Shown here: in pieces, positions 12,085 through 22,660 of the stretch
Layout of the letters: every line of letters starts with the position of its first letter
How positions within the stretch are numbered: position 1 is the first letter of the stretch
Origin: Dermanyssus gallinae
Taxonomy: Eukaryota; Arthropoda; Arachnida; Mesostigmata; Dermanyssidae
Length of the DNA: 64,000 nt
Direction: 5' to 3'
Assembly (NCBI GenBank): GCA_003439945.1
Contig: QVRM01002802.1
Location: 1-64,000, forward strand
Position numbers and translations under genes: made by a program
The notes under the pieces: generated by a model
What the model was told of the DNA's origin: nothing
What the model saw: the letters and a program-made list of their open reading frames with translations, nothing else
The model's database searches: none

Positions 12085-13736
12085 GCAACACTTTGTTTGA
12101 CCGAAGTACTCCAAAAGACATAGTAGATACACGACCAGTCCATATGTACGCCCTAAAGCTAGACATTCACTCAAATGTTTTGGGTTCTCAGGTACGATGT
12201 CCTGGCAAAAGCGTATTCCCTATGCGACGAATACGAGCTCCTACATGGAACAGAATGTCTCGAGCTTGTCCGGAGGTTTGTATTTACATATTTATTATGC
12301 TATGCGTGCTGTTTGTGTACTGTGTGTTTCATATATATATCGTGCGTAAGTGGTAGTGTGGATTCCAGAGCGCATGAGGCAAGCTCTACATGAATCAAAA
12401 ACTAATATATATATCGTGTATATATATAATATATATAATATTATATATAATATATATATATATATATATATCGTGCGTAAGTGGTGGTGTGGATTCCAGA
12501 GCGCATGAGGCAAGCTCTACATGAATCAAAAACTAAAAAATTATACGGACTAACTGTTTATTGCATATAGCGGAAAACATGGTATGTCTTTACATACCAT
12601 GTATGCATTGCCATAGTAGTGCATATTAGCCATGTGTACCGTAGTAACCAGTCGATTAAGACTCGAGATGACACGGCTAAACAACTGAGTCAGGTAAATC
12701 AATCACGGCTGCCCCCTTTTACCGAGCAACGCTCGATTCGGAAACACGCTTAGGATGGTGGCGACAAGGCTTGGAGATCAACTTTGCCACTATTCTCCGG
12801 GTCAACGTCTTAGAGACTCTTCTTTCCCATCTGGCCTACCAAATAAAATTATCCAACACTTCTAACGCCATTGGTTTAGCGGACGTCTTATGGACGACAT
12901 GAAAGCACTGCACTTGTCGACCACTGCCCGTATCTTAGTGTCACTCTAACACCGCGACTCTCATTAAACCAAGGGCGCGGCCGTCTTAACGCACTTTGGG
13001 GAAAGCGCTTTTGTGTGCATTGAACTGAGAATCCCTATGGATTTGTTTAAAATAAAAACTGTCTCCTATGCCCGACACTACGTGCACGTCATAGCACCAT
13101 ATAGTATGCCGTAAACTTTAGAAACGCATGAAAAGCCACTTTTGTAAAGCGTGCTTTGGGGCTAGCTGAATTTGCACTGCACCTGTGTGGTAAACGGACA
13201 TTTATTGAAGGCCTTCTAGACAAGATGCAAAGGATGTTGGCCAAGAGAACCATCATCAACTTTGTTATTCATAATTTCATAGAGGAACCCGCATTCTGCA
13301 CTGACAGATGGAAGAAGGCTTTACAAACAGATATGTATTGTGCGGAATAACTTGTCATGGCTATGAGCACTACATCTGCCTGCTACTTAGATAGGCGAGT
13401 TGTCTGCAAGTTATGTAGAGAGTGTAATATCGACCATGACAGGCGCTGAGCTGCCAATCAATTGATATTCCCATCTGTACGGGAGCGCGTAAACAACTAG
13501 ATTGGTCTGGGCAATTAATCGTTGCCTAGGCAACAACACCAAGGGATGACAGATATATTTCCTCTGTGTTTCTTCCTTTTGGCAGGTATTGTGGCGTGCG
13601 GGCTAGATTGCTAGCAGGTGAGCCTGATCGTCTGTGGAAAGTGACCTTGCCACGAGATCTGCTTCTCGCCGAACGCGAACTCAAACGGCCGGAGTCTCCA
13701 AATGATCCGCCATCCTTATCTACGTCATCATATTAG
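10309..13736 (+). CDS. CRPPA: D-ribitol-5-phosphate cytidylyltransferase (CRPPA/ISPD)
   Basis: Five exons: 10309-10596, about 11082-11235 (or from 10938), 11505-11680, 12192-12275 and 13586-13736. The enzyme makes CDP-ribitol from ribitol-5-phosphate and CTP in the cytosol, supplying the donor for O-mannosyl glycans of alpha-dystroglycan. Visible motifs: the nucleotide-binding LPAAGVGLRM and TPKQ near residues 28-45; a RHASIARG substrate loop; VVVHDAVRP; EGHGAAGPCVPLVSTV; ETPQVFQYDVLAKAY across the exon 3/4 join; HGTECLEL; and LWKVTLPRDLLLAE at the end. Exons 3, 4 and 5 join in matching phases. Exon 2 carries RHASIARG and HDAVRP in different frames, one base apart, so it holds an indel (see finding). 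The protein stops soon after the catalytic domain, so the long C-terminal domain of the human enzyme is absent. Confidence 0.8.
12038..12082. repeat. (TA)n microsatellite in CRPPA intron 3
   Basis: An uninterrupted TA array. A further AT-only tract lies at about 12412-12470, between the two copies of the 131-bp duplication. Confidence 0.95.
12341..12534. repeat. Tandem duplication split by (TA)n, CRPPA intron 4
   Basis: A 63-bp block (12341-12403) starting CGTGCGTAAGTGGT is repeated at 12472-12534 with a single evident change. An imperfect TA tract separates the copies, giving a period of 131 bp. It lies between exons 4 and 5. Confidence 0.9.
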
Positions 13737-15377
13737 AGGAGGGAGACTCTATTGCTGTTTACCCGACGCTGCCTGGTAATGGCCGGGCGGAAGTACACTG
13801 TAATATGCGTAATAGCTGCAGTTCTGTAAACTTCATTTAAAGAATGTGTGATTGAAGAAGCGGACACGCACATCAAGGAAACATATTCTGGAGGAATGTA
13901 CAGGCAAAAGTATTACTTTATATGAATCAATTGACTAAGGGAAACGCTCCCACCACATATAGTAGCGAATAGCTTATAACCATAGGCTAGTTATCATCAT
14001 CACGACTTAATATAACTCAAAAAGCTAGTTAAATAGGCAGGTGCACCACGAGCTAAGTAAGTACACACGTATAGCCTTCATAGGGTAATATAATTCGTTT
14101 AATGACTCTCATTTATTCTATGATCAATTTAAGCTTTAAAACGCTGGTTTCACAATTGCAAGCCAGTCACAGCTATCTAGAATTGCAGTCAGGTCGTCGA
14201 CCGTTGGCTTTAAAACATTACTTAGGTATGGGCTAAGAACCCAAAGCAGAATTAGATACACAAGCATATATATATAAATCATGCGTGATATTATATGCCC
14301 GTACTGTGCACAGGTTTACACAAACGTGGCTTTATATATATATATATATATATATACGGGCATTATTGCTACAGCTCCATTGTGCGAATTGGTGAGATCT
14401 GTCATATGCCATGCATGGATTTTAGAGGACGAATTTGTAAGTCAGTAAAAATATCACACAAATCAATTCACACAACACAAATAATGTTCGCTCTATAATA
14501 TCGACGTATCATAAAACATCTCTGTGAGACTAAAATACTACTGCACAAAATGGGTTTGAGTTACCTAATTGAGACTACGTGCTAAACTGTTACAGCTGAT
14601 CCACAAGGTACCTAATTTCTTAGCTATCTTCTTGATAGTAATTTGGCGATTGTTGAAGACGATATCACGAACTTTTTCACGTTTTCTTGTGTTATTGACG
14701 TCGAAGGCCTTCCCGAACCGGGGGTCATCTTCGGTCTCGTCACGTCCGTTGCGAAATCGTCGTTATCACGTATACTGCGTGTGGTTTCTGGACACCACAT
14801 GCAGTTCGTCCACACCTCCGCCACTTTAGAGCATACGATTTGGCAGAACTTGATGCTGATTTGTTGCTTCTTCATTTTCTGCTCCTTCAAAATCGCTGAA
14901 CCTCGTTTTCTCAACCAACACAGCGAAAAACAATAGACGCCACCGCCCATTAACACGAAACGTGAACTGTGTGTAGCTGACGAATTAGCAAAACCAAGGT
15001 GGTTCAATTTTTAAAATTCAAAGTACTAGTACTTGCCGATCCACCCTCGTATATGCATGACGTCCGCATGACAATCATGTATATTCTGTTATACAATATG
15101 AGATACTCATTTGTGATTCTGTGATCTCAAATTTAGATCGGACGAACGATAGGACGGGCCAACATCGGTCACGCCCAGCAAACAAAAACCGAAGCAGGAG
15201 AAAGTCCAATAATGAGGTAGTTCCAACTGCCCCAACTATATATACATGAAATGGGAACGCTCAGGTTAGGAAACATATTTGCAGGCAGGCAGCTACCAGG
15301 AGCAGTTTTTGTGTGAGCTATCAGGAGCAATCTAATATGAACGGAATAAGCGGCTTTTACCGGCCGTACTCGATCAT
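13737..15377. other. Intergenic stretch between CRPPA and INPP1 3' ends
   Basis: The two genes converge here. Apart from the decayed mariner copy at 14570-15010 and a short (TA)n array (about 14333-14355), I see no coding feature. A frame at 13156-13350, within the last CRPPA intron, is unrecognised. Confidence 0.5.
14570..15010 (-). mobile_element. Decayed mariner transposon, N-terminal part
   Basis: Reading on the minus strand gives KKQQISIKFCQIVCSKVAEV, the first helix-turn-helix of mariner transposases. It is followed by GSGRPSTSITQENVKK and, in a shifted frame, KVRDIVFNNRQITIKKIAKK, the second helix-turn-helix. A frameshift separates the last two and the catalytic part is missing. This is an inactive fossil. 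Confidence 0.8.
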
Positions 15378-16155
15378 TTAGCTTATGTCGAGCAGGGCGA
15401 GAATTTTTCTGCACACGTCTTCTCGCCTGTACGCGATAAAGCCACCATCGTTGCATGCGTCGCCCTTGCCCGACACGTTATAGTGTATAGGGTCGTTGCT
15501 ATCGAACCGGCGAATTCCGCCGCCCTGTGACTCGAGCAGTGCGTGTGGCGCGCACGTATCCCATCGATACGTATTGCCCCGCGAGCAGACGTAGGCCTCA
15601 CACCAGCCGAGAGCTACGATGAGCAGTTTGTAGCCCGCTGCTGAGGCCTCTGTCACCGAGAACCCCTGCTCGAGCTTTTCGCGAATGTCCGGCCGTTCGA
15701 CGGACGACACGACAATGTTGAACTTGACGGGTAGCTCGCAGATGTTATGCACCGTCCGCACGCAGAAGAAAGACGTTGTGGGACCACCGTGGGGTGTGGC
15801 GAACGGCTGGGAGACCACGGAAAAGATCGGCGCCCCAGTCGACCGAAGAAAACCCCCAATGAGCACCGTGCAGCACCGTAGTCCAAAGCGGTGGGGTGCA
15901 GGCTCGTCAGCCGAACTGGACTCCGAATCCCAGCGACCTTCCACGTACTCGAATGTTCCATCTGCAGAAACAGAAACGACGTTAGACGCTGCTTAGCAAT
16001 TGCCACCGTCATCGAGGTTTTATTGCCTAGAAGTATATATTTATTTTTAGGTATTGTCTAAAAATATATATATATATAATGCTTAAGGCAAGCATATATA
16101 CTCTGCTGCTTTAGTTTTGACCCGCTATTCTCTATTAGACTGAAATACATTAATA

Positions 16156-16193
<38 letters not shown>

Positions 16194-18177
16194 TATTGAG
16201 TTCAGCTAGTGATTCCCTATTTTACTAGCAATTCAGCCTAATCATGGACAGCCGCTCGAGAGCTTATTTCTGCGAGTCCTAGTTTAAACCAAATCTGTAG
16301 ATCTCAATCTATCACGTGACTCGTCCTGGAGCCGGGGCAGTCACTACTCTAGAGAGTTACTGTCAAACGTTCTTAATGGGACGCTGAAACTGGCACTCCG
16401 ACGGATGGAACTAATCGCACCAATGGGATCGATCCATATGCCGATATCGTCAAGTGAAGGCAGCCGTCCTCTCTCATCAAGAGCCTCGCGAAGCCTCTCG
16501 AAATCGTCGCGGACCGCTTGTGCAACATCGGGTTCTTGGTGAACTGCATCGGCCAGAGATGTGGCTGCCGCTTGGTTACCGTCCAGCACCTGGTCACAGC
16601 AAATATTACATCTATGTTTTTACTGATTCTCTCATTGCATAGGTATGCGACATCAGTGAATGCATTAGGAAGTCCTATATATATATATATATATATATAT
16701 ATAAGCCTTATAGTTCCAAAACGACTTTGCTGCAGTTCCATTTAGCGTTCATACCTAAAGAAAGGTATCGCGACACCTGAAAATATCAAAATACTTTTTA
16801 GACTAGAATGGTTCCAAAATGTAAGGACAGATCGTGACTGATTCTCACTAACCCTTATTAAGCAACTTTATGAGCAAGCGAATTTACTGTTATACCACCA
16901 GCTTTGTAAAATTGGCCTAGCTCGCTAGTTAACTCGTTCCTACTGTGAGAAATATTACTGTACGGCATTTTGTGGAATTGTGTATGTTGACCTATATAGA
17001 TCCGTACATGTGATTTGTGCACTTGAATAAAAGCGACTGTAACGTACTGTATATTGGGTTTTACTCTATCCTTAAAGTATGGGAAAAAAATGTATATATA
17101 TATATACATATCAACAATAGCCCAACACGACTCTGGGCCTTCCCACGAGCAAAGCAAACTCAACGGCAGCTCCGTGACAACGTGTACGAAAGTACATTTC
17201 TGCAGGACAATGACCCCCATAATCGCCCGACCTCAAACACTTGAATTTCTCTATCTAGTTATAATTTATTATGTAAACCAGTGTGTAATTTTCTCTTAGA
17301 TTATTAGCACTTTTCTCTATGATAGCTTACCTTCTCGAGTAGGTCGAGAGTCTCGCTTTTATTTGATTTCACCTCGACGACGATGCATTGTCCCTTGGCG
17401 TTTGTGAAGCTGTTGTTCTCCTCCCCGAGGATATGCGGGCCCAACGTTGGCCACTAAGGCAAGCAAAAGTGCTAACATTATATATATATATATATATATA
17501 TATAAACACACAACTTGTTCTCGCTAAAGCTAGGGATAAGGTGATGGCATATAGCTGTATCTGACCAGCCAAATAACTAAAAACAAGTGGGTTAGATTAT
17601 GCCTAAAACATCCCCTGCCGAACTTTGAAATATTAGCTATCATACATGCTCAATAATAGAGATAAATGTGATGATACATCACTATCAACAGGAGTCGAGC
17701 TTCAAGGTTTCGGCGGCGGGTGTCCAAAAGTCAATGTGAAAAGTTCCAGTCTGGCCTCGGCAGACGCATCTGTCATATAGTGGGTTGGGGCCCCCAACCA
17801 TCAGCTGACAGGCTACAAATACATTTGGCACAGATACAAAGCCATGCATGCCGCTAATACATATTAGCCAGAGATAGGTTGTATATACGTTGTCATAAAT
17901 TAGCTGGTTATAGTATAGGGTTGCATGCACATATTAATTTGTCCTTGATGCTGCCGCTGCGCTTAAAAAAATATGCCGTTCTCAAAACGAATGCGATACA
18001 AAATGAATTCCCAGGCCGGAGGCGGGTAAATAGGCAGCCTTTGGCTCTCATATAATCGAACCGACAATGGTAAGTCCTCAGACATGTGAGGCAGCTACGT
18101 AACGTTTACTACATAATATCTGCATCTAATATATTTGTTCTGTGCATAAACGTGTTGTAAATGATGAATAAATTATC

Positions 18178-18240
<63 letters not shown>

Positions 18241-19093
18241 CTTGCTTTAAACCTTCATATTTCACATCTTGCTCTTTCTTCCTTTCTCTTCCCTTATTTC
18301 TCTCTTCCCTTTTAACCTAAAGACCGTCACACAGTAGCAAGCACCCTAACATACAGTTGCGATCATTCATTGTACCATACAACCCCCTTATGTGGTAGTG
18401 AAAGTGACCTGATGACATGTTTTATACGAGGGCGAATCGAAACGTGATGAAAAATATTTATACAAAAATAATATTGATTTATTCCCCCTCAAGTGTTTTT
18501 GTTTCTTTCAAAATAGCTCCCGCCCGCTGCAATGCGCTTGTGCCACCTGATTTCCCACTCTTGGAAACATGTTTTAAATGCGTCTTTCGAATTCGATTTG
18601 AGTTGCTTTTGCGTATTTTTCTTTATCTTCCATATAGTCTCGAAACGTTGTCTCTTCAATTTCTCTTTTTTTCCGAAAAAAGGGAAAAGTCACACGGAGC
18701 CAGGTCTGGCGAATAGGGAGGTTGCTCTCTGATGCAATCTGGGGGTTTCTAATACCGTCTGAAGGTTCAATTCGGACATTTTTGACGGGTATTCATTTTC
18801 TGGAAACTTCGCTGCCAGTCTTCTAACGCGTAAAATGTCAGTGAAGACTGTTACAACTGATCTGCAAGATATCTCAGTTCCTCAGTAAGTAGCTGAATTA
18901 AAAGCACTAAACGTAGCTGAATCATTTTTCTTCACTTCTTTGAACCAAACGCAAACAATAAAGTCTGAAAGTTGGGGGATGAATAGCGCTTCTAAGCAAA
19001 GCACACCGGATGGCCTTGGTGGCTTCGGTTCATTTTCAAAAGTCTGAATAATTTAACTTGCCGATATATATACACGTGTACACGAACTTATGC

Positions 19094-19132
<39 letters not shown>

Positions 19133-19418
19133 GTTTACCGACCTTGGTACATAGGTGGTGTTTCACAGTTTCTTGAACCAGAACATCGGCCAGTGTCTTG
19201 AAGTCGTGCAGCACGCGTGGATTTTTCTCATCACCCGTCTTCTCCTGAACGAGAAGCTCAAACAACTTTTTGCGGGCTCGGCATTCTCGTGCGATTGTGG
19301 CCGCTTTTTCGCTCACCTCGAGCAGACTCCAGACGAGCGCCGATGGCCGCCAGTCCGAATCGAATGCAGCTGACTCTGCCTGCGCGTTTTTCGGCTGGTC
19401 ATCGGCTTTCGCCGCCAT
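15378..19418 (-). CDS. INPP1: Inositol polyphosphate 1-phosphatase
   Basis: Four exons join in phase: 19418-19143, 17453-17331, 16589-16421 and 15961-15378, encoding 383 residues (the human enzyme has 399). The protein removes the 1-phosphate from inositol 1,4-bisphosphate and 1,3,4-trisphosphate. It is a Mg-dependent, lithium-sensitive cytosolic enzyme. Family signatures: SEKAATIARECR and DFKTLADVLVQE in exon 1; HILGEENNSF, with the metal-binding Glu, in exon 2; the DPIDGT metal motif formed across the exon 3/4 join (WIDPI-D-GTFEYVEG); and YRWDTCAPHALL near the C-terminus with GGFIAYR. The exon 1 donor AAG|GTCGGT gives the correct reading and is preferred over the nearby GTAAAC, which breaks phase. 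The start ATG context is CACAATGGCGG. Intron 1 holds a decayed mariner. Confidence 0.92.
16152..16198. repeat. (TA)n array inside a perfect palindrome, INPP1 intron 3
   Basis: AATACAC precedes and GTGTATT follows the TA run, so the whole block is self-complementary. Confidence 0.85.
18180..18238. repeat. (TA)n microsatellite in INPP1 intron 1
   Basis: An uninterrupted TA array of about 58 bp. A shorter one lies at about 19098-19131, close to the exon 1 donor, and another at about 17480-17504. Confidence 0.95.
18410..19060 (-). mobile_element. Decayed mariner transposon with internal deletion
   Basis: On the minus strand the C-terminal part is clear: PPYSPDLAPCDFSLF (the third catalytic region) and AFKTCFQEWEIRWHKRIAAG followed by GSYFE, in different frames. 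Upstream, towards 18850, a short piece like the HTH end (DILQISCNSL) matches the copy at 14.6 kb. The middle with the first catalytic Asp is lost. The copy lies in INPP1 intron 1 and is not functional. Confidence 0.8.
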
Positions 19419-19497
19419 TGTGCGGTCGATTACTACTCACACCTGCCGGCTGTGCCAGCAACGAACAGATAGACAGGCCCAGGTAGTTGTTTAGTTG

Positions 19498-19725
19498 TCG
19501 AGCCCAGTGGTGGCGTAGTGGCTTAAGTGTGCGCCTACTCGCAACCGGGGAGGAGACACATAGCAGGGTGCGCGGGGGGTTCGAGCCGGCCCACCGTTGC
19601 ACCGAACTGTATTTAAGGGGGTAGTCCGTCTATGAAGCAATGTGAAAAACAGTACCGTAGACTCCGTTAAATCTTGGCTGAGGGTGGTCAGCCCGAAAAC
19701 TTTAGGTAGTTAGTTAGTTAGTTAT
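19498..19725 (+). repeat. tRNA-derived SINE, copy 1 (forward)
   Basis: This copy has an A-box-like TGGCGTAGTGG and a B-box GGTTCGAGCC about 45 nt later, then a body ending CCGTTAAATCTTGGCTGAG and a (TAGT)n tail. It is the only forward copy of the family seen here. The RNA polymerase III promoter layout and the tail support a SINE rather than a tRNA gene. Confidence 0.85.
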
Positions 19726-19753
19726 CATTACCACCACCACCACCACCACCACA

Positions 19754-19785
19754 AATATTTATTAATTATATAATTAATAAATATT
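19754..19785. repeat. Perfect 32-bp palindrome
   Basis: The sequence reads identically on both strands and is entirely A and T. It is flanked by CCAC and GTGG, which also pair around one unpaired base per side. It follows the (ACC)n tract next to the SINE tail. Confidence 0.9.
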
Positions 19786-20386
19786 CGTGGAATTACTACA
19801 GCTACCACCACTACACTGCTACTGCTGCTGCTGGACAACTACTACCACTGCACACGGTGTCTACACAGTTAACGCCACTTTGGCCCGCATTGGATTCGCG
19901 TAGGAAGGAGTTCATTAATATCGTCTTCTACCGTATTGGATCGGCGATCTCTGGCGCTGCTCTGCCCGGTGCTTGTAAACGAGTTGGTTGGTCCTCCAAG
20001 CAGTCAATCGATCTCTTCATCGACCCCTCTAGGCTAGCTAACACTCAAAGATCAATTACTCAGCGATAACTATAGTGTGCCCAACTGACTGAAATAGAAA
20101 ATAAGCTTTGGAGTGAGTCAATGCTTTCTCTCGCTCTCTCTTTCTGTCTCTGCTGCAGCCAGAATAACATAGACGAGTCCCCTATCATTCCAGGAGTATG
20201 TTTGGCCTATCAGGGTGAGTACAGTTTGCGTTTCACACGTATGCGTTTCGTGCTTGCGTGTGATAATGCTCTTTTTTGCATCAGCAGCAGCATAGTATTA
20301 TTGTTTAATAATTATCGCGTGGGATACTGAGCTACGGCCACGCTCGGCTTTGCGGCGATTATTGTTGACATTCGGCCTAAACTTTT

Positions 20387-20580
20387 CGACAAGGAAAACT
20401 GTTTTTCGACTTGACCCTCAGCCAAGGTTTAGAGTCTACGGGACTGCTTCTTGCATTGCTTCACAGACGGACCCCCGTAATACACAAATGTGCAACGGTG
20501 GGGCTCAAAACCGCGCGTCTAATCCGGTCGCGAGGCGCAGGCTAATGCCCCGCGTTGCCGGTCTCGACAATGTTTTTTTG
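20387..20580 (-). repeat. tRNA-derived SINE, copy 2 (reverse)
   Basis: It contains the reverse complement of the family body (ACTGCTTCTTGCATTGCTTC, GACGGACCCCCGTAA, CAACGGTGGGGCTC) and tRNA-like head. It is diverged from the other copies and lies between two copies of a duplicated flank of about 75 bp. Confidence 0.8.
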
Positions 20581-20681
20581 AACCCCACAGTACTAGTGCT
20601 TAATATTTATCGCGTGGGATACTGAGATGCGTTACGCCCGGCGTTGCGGTTAATGTTGTTAAGATTCGGCTAAAGATGTGA

Positions 20682-20685
20682 AAAG

Positions 20686-20776
<91 letters not shown>
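20682..20776. repeat. Long (TA)n array
   Basis: A TA run with one phase slip (ATTAT) near 20707. Confidence 0.95.
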
Positions 20777-20778
<2 letters not shown>

Positions 20779-21319
20779 ACTGCAATAGATAGTACACAGA
20801 AAGAGTATATTCGGCCATTTCGCTTAGCAGCTGGTCAGGGAGTAGAGACAATAGGCAGAAATGAGTACAACTGCGTACGATTCCGCGTCGAACTTCATCT
20901 TGCTGCATGCTGAAGATGGCTAGTTAGACTGTTCAGTCCGTTCTGCATCGCGTAAATTCTACTTCACAGACTAGACAATAGGCGTCTACGGAACAGAGCC
21001 GATTAAACGGCAACTTCAACATAAATAAACGCTGCTTGTCTTTTGTATCACCCTGTTACAATTTACGCAATACAGCATCATATTTTTAATGCTTTCTAAG
21101 TACGTATAGACATATTGCTCAGTTCTATTCAATGGTTAGTTCATAACACTGTATCCAAATTGTGAAGAGTTTGTTTTGCAGCTGCAATTAATTAAAATAA
21201 TAATTAATGTAGTTGTGATAATAATCATTGAGTCACACAGGGAACAGGCCAATTGCCCAAAAAACAGTGTTATTTTTGTGCGCTGCTGTTGTAGAATTAA
21301 TTTTGGGGCAACACAAAGA

Positions 21320-21324
<5 letters not shown>

Positions 21325-21380
<56 letters not shown>

Positions 21381-21388
21381 ATATATGA
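21325..21388. repeat. (TA)n array
   Basis: A TA run with one phase slip near 21369. Confidence 0.95.
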
Positions 21389-21888
21389 GTGTTTTTAGCT
21401 ACTAGAGCGACGGAAACGCGACATGGCCCGCGAATTACGGCCGAAATGTGGCATCATACAAATGTCGACAGCTGATTCGAACTTACCCGCTTTATAATAC
21501 AGAACAGAACAATTGTGCGCTGACGATTATCGAGGTATTATTAAGGTTTTCGGTCTGCAGGTCACTTATAACTTGGCTAGCCATACACTGGCGTATTATG
21601 CATCTTGCGTTCTCTGCCTTAAAAATCTGTGAAGGGCCGAACTCTGGCAAGGGGCAGGTTCCTCACAAGAACGCTGTCGCGATCATGTGATTTGACCAGA
21701 AGGCCTACTACACACCACACCACACAGAAGCCCACTGAAGGAAAATGCTCAGCTGATTGGGGAGCAGTGGGAGGCGCGGTTCCTCGTCAGGTGAGTTCCG
21801 TCGAATAATCCTAAACGACTGACGACAATGCAGAGTATAGTTGTATTTTATATTGTGATAATAAGTTAATTCTTCCATATAACTGCGG

Positions 21889-22072
<184 letters not shown>

Positions 22073-22436
22073 ACTGGTACCAAGATGATCACTATCGATT
22101 AAATTCAGTTTTAAAACAGATGAATTTTCACTGTTGCTCCCAGGGTAGGCTACGTGATCTGGGGTGGGCATTTGCAGATTACGCAGCACTTAAGATGCCA
22201 GAGAAGCAGCTCATATAGAGCCCCAAGAGTGGCCATTGCATTGAAAAAGTGATCAGTAGCTATAGACTTCACCGTAAGCCAAACCTGAAGTTCTCACCAG
22301 TGTCAGCAAAAAAAAACACCAGAAGTTATGACTAAAAATCTTGCACGTTTTTGGACAGCTACATGTGTCAGTCTATGGACTAGTCTCCCTAAGTTAGCCC
22401 TTTCAGCGACAACACCTTCACTCACTATGGAAGTGC

Positions 22437-22442
22437 TTTATT
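22437..22442 (-). promoter_or_regulatory. Poly(A) signal of HCN
   Basis: AATAAA on the minus strand, about 220 nt after the HCN stop codon. Confidence 0.55.
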
Positions 22443-22660
22443 AAAGGCGAAGCCATTCAGTAGCCTGGTTCTGTTGTCATTTTTATGGTCGTCTGCCGCT
22501 TTGTCAATTACAATCGGTGTGTTTCCAGAGTCATGACTGGTAGTTCTCATGATGGAATTAGAATGGAATATTTTTTGAAGAGATGCGTCCGGCGGAGCAG
22601 AGGTCATTAGCATCATCATCATCATCATTACATAAGCACAGCTCGTTGTCGTCGTATTTG

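Noticed and set aside
17685..17930. Minus-strand 81-codon frame in INPP1 intron 1
   Set aside because: It has no motif, and INPP1 exons join cleanly in phase without it.
19139..19150. Donor G|GTAAAC as the end of INPP1 exon 1
   Set aside because: It is a better consensus, but gives the wrong phase for exon 2. AAG|GTCGGT restores the conserved TKWPTLGPHILGEE reading.
22425..22628. Frame starting with a run of Met downstream of HCN
   Set aside because: It reads through a (CAT/ATG)n tract in the HCN 3' UTR.
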